Shown here piece after piece: positions 27,033-31,151 of a stretch of DNA of 31,151 bases. Position 1 is the first letter of the stretch, and every line of letters starts with the position of its first letter. The position numbers were made by a program, and so were the translations under genes. This DNA comes from Bodo saltans (lineage: Eukaryota; Euglenozoa; Kinetoplastea; Eubodonida; Bodonidae). The stretch is from positions 41,963 through 73,113 of the forward strand of contig CYKH01001629.1 of the NCBI GenBank assembly GCA_001460835.1, in the 5' to 3' direction. A model generated the notes under the pieces. The model searched no databases and was not told the DNA's origin. It worked only from the letters and a program-made list of their open reading frames with translations.

Positions 27033-28313
27033 ATGTATCGGCGTTCTATCGTCACTTCAGTTTTGCCACGGCGGTATGCGATGCCTCAGTCTCAGTCGTT
27101 GTTGACTGCTGCCACTTCATTGCTGTCGTCGCAACGATGGTGCTCCTCCTTCAGCTCCTCCTCACCACCAGCGAACCTAAGCAGCAGTGAGTTGTCAAAC
27201 GCGATCCTGCAAGATGAGGGCCTTCTCCGTCGACTAGTGGATGAGCTGCAACGTCGTGGACCAATAGGGGGAGGAGGAGGACAACATGAAAGTGTTGTTA
27301 GTGGCGAGGCATCATCAACCAGCACCAATACCACCACTCGTGATGTAGGATTGCCACAGTCGGTCCTTCGAGCCACCGTCAAGATCTTTGCGTCGAGCTC
27401 CTTGCCTAACTGTATCATGCCTTGGCAAAAGCGTCAGCAGCTTTCTGTGTCCGGCAGCGGCTTCGTGGTGGATGTGAATCGACGCATGGTCATCACCAAC
27501 GCACATGTTGTGCAAGGTGCACAGTTCGTGGAAGTACGAAAGCACGGAGACAGCAACAACCATACCGGCTACGTGGTGTACATGGGCACTGATTGTGACT
27601 TGGCGCTGGTTCACGTGCCGGACGATCAGTTTTGGGCTGAGGCTGCACTGACTGCGCTTTCGTTTGATGTTCCGCAGCTGCTTGACGCTGCCACGACAGC
27701 GGGCGCGGCCAAGGAGGTAAACGACACGGCGGCATCCACCACCACCACTGCTCCCTTTTCGGTTCCTTCTCCACTGGATGAGTTAGCCGCCATGCATGCC
27801 CAGGATCAGCCATTCGGTGGTCTGCCGCAGCTGCAGGACGGAGTCAAGGTGGTTGGGTACCCAGTTGGTGGGGATCAGCTTAGCATTACGAGTGGTGTGG
27901 TGTCCCGCATCGAGGTAAGTTCCTACGGACGCGACGCGCCGTTTGCGTTATTGACGGTGCAGATTGATGCCGCCATCAACCACGGCAACAGTGGAGGTCC
28001 TGCGCTGAGCACCCGCACGAAGAAGGTGATCGGGATTGCGTTTCAAGTGCTCGGCAACGCGGAGAGCATCGGTTACATCATTCCTCTTCCTATTGTGGCC
28101 ACGTTTTTGAACAGCTACCTTACCGCATGCCGAAGCGCTAGTACCACCGATGCCGCACCCTCTTCTGGACTATTGAGGCCGCCGAAGCCCCACCACCATC
28201 ACCACAGCAACCCACAGGGATATTCCGCCGAGACTACTTTCCTCATCCACCTACCTTTGGCATCTACTACCAACTGCTTCTTAACAAGCATTTGCGCGAG
28301 TACTACGGATTGA
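27033..28313 (+). CDS. Mitochondrial HtrA/Deg-type serine protease, protease-domain part of a frameshifted gene
   Basis: 426 residues from ATG 27033. The Arg/Ser-rich start (MYRRSIVTSVLPRRYAM) is a likely mitochondrial presequence. The trypsin-fold protease domain matches plant DEG9-type proteases: PWQKRQQ-x5-GSGFVV, VITNAHVV with H158, DCDLALV with D189, VVGYPVGGDQLSITSGVVSR, and INHGNSGGPAL with S320, then GYIIP. The triad is intact. A Ser/Thr/Pro-rich insert of about 50 residues sits between the D189 region and VVGYP. From about residue 370 the frame turns into low-complexity sequence ending at 28313, while family-like sequence continues in another frame. Deg proteases perform ATP-independent quality control. 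A single frame slip separates this part from its PDZ domains. Confidence 0.9.
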   Translation: MYRRSIVTSVLPRRYAMPQSQSLLTAATSLLSSQRWCSSFSSSSPPANLSSSELSNAILQDEGLLRRLVDELQRRGPIGGGGGQHESVVSGEASSTSTNTTTRDVGLPQSVLRATVKIFASSSLPNCIMPWQKRQQLSVSGSGFVVDVNRRMVITNAHVVQGAQFVEVRKHGDSNNHTGYVVYMGTDCDLALVHVPDDQFWAEAALTALSFDVPQLLDAATTAGAAKEVNDTAASTTTTAPFSVPSPLDELAAMHAQDQPFGGLPQLQDGVKVVGYPVGGDQLSITSGVVSRIEVSSYGRDAPFALLTVQIDAAINHGNSGGPALSTRTKKVIGIAFQVLGNAESIGYIIPLPIVATFLNSYLTACRSASTTDAAPSSGLLRPPKPHHHHHSNPQGYSAETTFLIHLPLASTTNCFLTSICASTTD

Positions 28314-29236
28314 AGGCTGGTCAAACTGGTGTTCTCGTCAGTGGCATGGCATTCCGAGGCCCTGCAGAAGAAGTACTGAAGCCAAACGACGTGATTATTG
28401 CCCTTGACGGCTTCCCCGTTGAGAATGACGGGACGATTGAGTTCCGACCGCATGAGCGCCTGGTGTTCACACACATGGTGCATGTCTGCCCTCCTGGAAA
28501 GGATATGGAGCTGAAGGTACTCCGCAAGCGCCACGACAGTGCCGCCCCATCATCACCACCAGCTGCCCTCGCTGCAGCCGACTCCACAACAACAACAACA
28601 ACAACAACGCCTGAGCCAAAGGAAGAGAAGAAGGTGACACCGGATGTGGAAGAGCTTACAATTACGTTGCGGCCACGTTCCGTAGGCCATCTCGTTCGCC
28701 CAAACCTCCAAACATCAGAGTTCCATGAAAAGCCCAAGTACTGCGTGTTCGGCGGCTTGGTGTTTTCAACCCTCACACACCCCCTGCTTGCCGAGTGGGG
28801 CGACCAGTGGTACAATACCGCACCTCGATGGTTGGTCGAGCAACTCAGCGGCAACTGCACTGCAGATCGTGATGAAGTCGTCGTCGTGGTTCAGGTGATG
28901 CCGCACCCCGTCAACCAAAGCTACGAGTCGATGTATGCGAGAATTGTCACGCAGGTGGATGGGGTGGATGTGCGCAACTTTGCACATTTTAGATCGTTGG
29001 TGAAGCAGCATCGAGATCGATTTACATCTGTGGGATCATCGTCGTCGTCGTCACTGGCTGCTGGAGATGATGCGAAACGCTCGATGGATGAACAGGGCGA
29101 TTTTGCAAACTTGATTTTGCAGACGCGTGCCCAAGGAGACTTGACCAAAGTCGCCGTGCTCCCAATCGAGGCAGCCATCGCAGCAGATCGAGAACTTGAG
29201 CATGTGTACCAAATTCCTCCTCAACGTTGGGATTGA
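28142..29236 (+). CDS. PDZ-domain part of the frameshifted HtrA/Deg protease
   Basis: This open frame runs from just after a TAG at 28139-28141 to TGA at 29234-29236. It has family-like sequence well before its first ATG (28292): PPTFGIYYQLLLNKHLREYY matches the segment that leads into PDZ1 in DEG9-type proteases. It therefore continues the upstream protease rather than being a separate gene. PDZ1 reads GVLVSGMAFRGPAEEVLKPN and DVIIALDGFPVENDG. A Thr/Ala/Pro-rich insert of about 45 residues follows, then VEELTITLRP and the second PDZ-like unit (CVFGGLVFSTLTHPLL, WYNTAPR, VVVQVMPH). The C-terminus (AAIAADRELEHVYQIPPQRWD) fits the family end. PDZ domains in this family gate the protease and drive oligomer assembly. 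Confidence 0.85.
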   Translation, partial: YHRCRTLFWTIEAAEAPPPSPQQPTGIFRRDYFPHPPTFGIYYQLLLNKHLREYYGLKAGQTGVLVSGMAFRGPAEEVLKPNDVIIALDGFPVENDGTIEFRPHERLVFTHMVHVCPPGKDMELKVLRKRHDSAAPSSPPAALAAADSTTTTTTTTPEPKEEKKVTPDVEELTITLRPRSVGHLVRPNLQTSEFHEKPKYCVFGGLVFSTLTHPLLAEWGDQWYNTAPRWLVEQLSGNCTADRDEVVVVVQVMPHPVNQSYESMYARIVTQVDGVDVRNFAHFRSLVKQHRDRFTSVGSSSSSSLAAGDDAKRSMDEQGDFANLILQTRAQGDLTKVAVLPIEAAIAADRELEHVYQIPPQRWD

Positions 29237-29346
29237 TGAAAACAACACAAGGCAAGTCTCCGTCGGCGGCGTGAATGGAGGTGGTGTCTGCTGCAACTGC
29301 ATTTTGAAGTTTTGCGCCTATTGACTTCCACTTTAAAGACCTTCTT

Positions 29347-29364
29347 AACTTCATTTATGAAGTT
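29347..29364. repeat. Short inverted repeat in the intergenic spacer
   Basis: AACTTCAT and ATGAAGTT are perfect 8-bp arms around a TT loop. It could form a small hairpin in the 3' UTR of the protease transcript. Confidence 0.6.
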
Positions 29365-29378
29365 GTGTTTACCAGCGA

Positions 29379-29398
29379 TTTTTTTCTTGTTGTTGAAG
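29379..29398 (+). promoter_or_regulatory. Predicted spliced-leader acceptor for the 29442 gene
   Basis: A T-rich tract (ATTTTTTTCTTGTTGTTG) precedes AG at 29397-29398. No ATG intervenes before 29442. Confidence 0.5.
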
Positions 29399-29441
29399 TT
29401 GTTGTCGAAAGATTGTTATCCAGCATACTATCGAGGAAACA

Positions 29442-30446
29442 ATGGGATCCAACTGCACCAAAGATCATGTTGATGATACAATTTCAACTATTGTTGCTGC
29501 TGAGATCTTTTCCCCGCATCACCTACCCACGGTAGTGATGAGCGATGATCACAGTTTGCAGCCGGCAATGACGGCTGTCACACTCGGAAGGTTCCCTGTT
29601 GTGAATCAACAAAGCAGCTCCGTTTCCTCGTGCATCATTGTGGGCGCAACGCCACCACCACCGCAGCGTGGTCGTGGACGTCTTCACAATCGCAGAGGCA
29701 GCAGTATGGGTGGTGGTAGCGTCAGCAGCGGAGGTGCTTCTTCTGGTGGGGTGGTCGGTGCTGGTGCGTTCAAAAGTGTTTTGGATTTCAATGCCCTTCC
29801 GTTGAGCGGCTGTGAGACTGCTCCAAGCGCCAACCCACTTGCGACTCCCCGCACCTCAATGCGTCAGTCAAAGCCGTGCGCCGCTACTGACCTTGCACAA
29901 GCCACTCTACAGGAGAGCGACGGGCTGATTGACATGTCAGCGCAGTTCGAAGTGGAAGAAAGCTGTGACGAAGACGCACTCCTTGCGTCCAGGGCGTCAT
30001 CTGCCGCGTCGGTTGTGAGCCGATCATCGCGCCGATCCGATGGGGAGCGTTCTGTTACGTTTGAGTCCCACGTCGTACGACTCGGCAGCCAACCGCCTCC
30101 ACAAAGCGCAGGAGCCTCCGGCGGGTCTCAAGGAAAGTCAGGCAGCAGTGGTAGTGCGCGGGCAACGCGACGACGACGCCTGTCGAACACCTCAAACAAA
30201 AACCATCAGGCACGAAGTTGGAGTGATCCACCGCTCCGCCTTCCAGCTTTGGCCATTTATCACGGTGCTGAAACAGGTGCAAACACTAGTGTCTCGAGCG
30301 GTGGCCTTGTGGGTGGTCGTGACCTAAGCGATGCATCCGCGTCAAGCGTTCTGACGGAAGATTGCCCTATGACAACGTCGTACCACGCCCTTGATTTACT
30401 TTATTTATTTATTTATTTATTTATTTATGATGCCGCAAACCCGTAA
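29442..30446 (+). CDS. Predicted dually acylated, Ser-rich protein
   Basis: 334 residues from ATG 29442, the first ATG after the predicted acceptor. It starts MGSNCTKDH: Gly2 with Thr6 fits N-myristoylation and Cys5 fits adjacent palmitoylation, the same two-lipid arrangement that sends several kinetoplastid proteins to the flagellar or plasma membrane. The rest is Ser/Gly/Pro-rich and likely disordered. Phosphorylation-like sites include RRRRLSNTS and RSWSDP (R258 to P263), which matches the 14-3-3 mode-1 consensus RSxSxP with S261. The last residues (LLYLFIYLFIYDAANP) are the translation of a TTTA microsatellite. No folded domain is seen. A membrane-bound adaptor is a reasonable inference. 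Confidence 0.75.
   Translation: MGSNCTKDHVDDTISTIVAAEIFSPHHLPTVVMSDDHSLQPAMTAVTLGRFPVVNQQSSSVSSCIIVGATPPPPQRGRGRLHNRRGSSMGGGSVSSGGASSGGVVGAGAFKSVLDFNALPLSGCETAPSANPLATPRTSMRQSKPCAATDLAQATLQESDGLIDMSAQFEVEESCDEDALLASRASSAASVVSRSSRRSDGERSVTFESHVVRLGSQPPPQSAGASGGSQGKSGSSGSARATRRRRLSNTSNKNHQARSWSDPPLRLPALAIYHGAETGANTSVSSGGLVGGRDLSDASASSVLTEDCPMTTSYHALDLLYLFIYLFIYDAANP
30398..30428 (+). repeat. (TTTA)n microsatellite in coding sequence
   Basis: A run of about seven TTTA/TTAT units encodes YLFIYLFIY at the end of the gene that starts at 29442. Confidence 0.9.
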
Positions 30447-31151
30447 CAGAGAACACCCGAATCACACAAAAGCAACCCTTCATGCTCAAAAAATTTCCTC
30501 TCTCTCTATCTCTCTCCTCCAAGTATCAACGCCGCACACTAAATGAAACAAATTCCCACATGCAAATCCCTGCATATGCATTCCAGATTGCCACGCGCAG
30601 GACATACGGATACACCACAGTAAATCAAACCTTTCTTGCAATCCAGCAGTAGTTCTTTTTTTGACTCTTTGCCCCTCTTTCTACCCTTTGTGTGACAGCA
30701 GAGAGCTGTTTCTACCCTTGTGTGACAGCAAGAGCTGTTTCTCACTTTAGGGGAACTAAATGATCATACGAACTTCTTATTTCTTTTTCCCCGCTCACTT
30801 ACGTGTGTCATTGCGTTTCCACCAGCATCACACACGCGCCAACTCGTACCAAAGCCAGTCCTCCAAGCAACGCTCAATCATGAATACAACTCATTGGGCC
30901 ACCCCCTTTCTCCCACTTCGCTTGGAAAGGAATCAACATCAATGCCACAACAGCTGAAATTGGTTGCGATCAGCTTTGATCATCAATGGAAGAGTATCAC
31001 AGAAGAAGGTATCACTTGCAGAAGAAAGGTTTCTTGCGAACTATTATTTTTCTTTTCCGTTGTTGCCCATTGAAGATTGTACCGAAAAAAGGCTGACCAG
31101 ACTTTTTCGCTACACAAAGCTTTCTAAAAACACTTAACAACACAACAACCT
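30447..31151. other. Intergenic right end of the window
   Basis: No gene accepted. It holds a CT-rich tract at about 30496-30521 and an imperfect 30-base tandem repeat. Later pyrimidine tracts with AG (near 30770-30830 and 31044-31074) may belong to a gene starting beyond the window. A 65-codon frame at 30760-30957 has no recognisable feature. Confidence 0.5.
30678..30737 (+). repeat. Imperfect tandem duplication of about 30 bp in non-coding sequence
   Basis: TTTCTACCCTTTGTGTGACA and the following bases (30678-30708) recur at 30709-30737 with two single-base length differences. Confidence 0.85.

Noticed and set aside
28178-28215. Programmed -1 frameshift site in the Deg protease
   Set aside because: I see no standard X-XXY-YYZ slippery heptamer with a clear downstream stem in the overlap; a one-base error or mutation is simpler.
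28292-29236. An independent PDZ-domain gene starting at ATG 28292
   Set aside because: Family-like sequence continues upstream of that ATG in the same frame (from about 28142) and matches the linker of DEG9-type proteases, so this is the rest of the protease gene.
30760-30957. A 65-codon frame near the right edge
   Set aside because: No motif or membrane helix. It crosses a likely splice-acceptor region and sits in UTR-like sequence.
1-31151. Mobile elements, CRISPR arrays, tRNA or rRNA genes
   Set aside because: I saw no transposase, reverse transcriptase, terminal repeats, spaced repeats or RNA-gene signatures. The repeats present are local tandem duplications and microsatellites.

Overview
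The window looks like nuclear DNA of a kinetoplastid protist. The best guess is a free-living bodonid such as Bodo saltans; this is inferred from gene style, not from a search. Every convincing gene is on the + strand, none needs an intron, and several starts lie shortly after a pyrimidine-rich tract followed by AG. That is the layout of polycistronic transcription with spliced-leader trans-splicing. Proteins are rich in Ser, Gln, Thr and Gly runs, and one gene resembles the trypanosome flagellar-pocket-collar protein BILBO1.

Layout. 1-103 is the last exon-free end of a diflavin reductase. 565-804 is a small one-pass membrane protein. 1196-3838 is a low-complexity/coiled-coil protein with two WW-like modules at its C-terminus and a duplicated head. 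4149-5447 is a BILBO1-like EF-hand/coiled-coil protein. 6168-8303 is a probable mitochondrial protein with a C2HC-type Cys/His cluster. 8497-8919 is a weakly supported small gene. 9007-10596 is a tail-anchored protein. 11023-16161 and 16152-21629 are two very long reading frames that appear to be one giant MORN-repeat gene split by a 20-bp tandem duplication. 21982-25278 is a large helical protein of unknown role. 25547-26734 is a secreted or lysosomal acid lipase. 27033-29236 is a mitochondrial HtrA/Deg protease with two PDZ domains, interrupted by one frameshift. 29442-30446 is a predicted N-myristoylated and palmitoylated Ser-rich protein. The remaining 705 bases hold no gene I can support.

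The genes do not form one pathway. They share a transcription direction, as in a kinetoplastid directional gene cluster. Several look cytoskeletal or membrane-associated (BILBO1-like, MORN giant, acylated protein, tail-anchored protein) and three look mitochondrial or secretory (zinc-knuckle protein, Deg protease, lipase).

The most striking theme is recent short tandem duplication. There are five clear cases: the 510-base head of the 1196 gene including its trans-splice acceptor, 20 bp at 16128, 33 bp at 20913, 47 bp at 21581 and about 30 bp at 30678. One splits a giant gene, one rebuilds the same C-terminus at a stop codon, and one turns a splice acceptor and leader into coding sequence. I found no mobile element, CRISPR array, rRNA or tRNA by eye.
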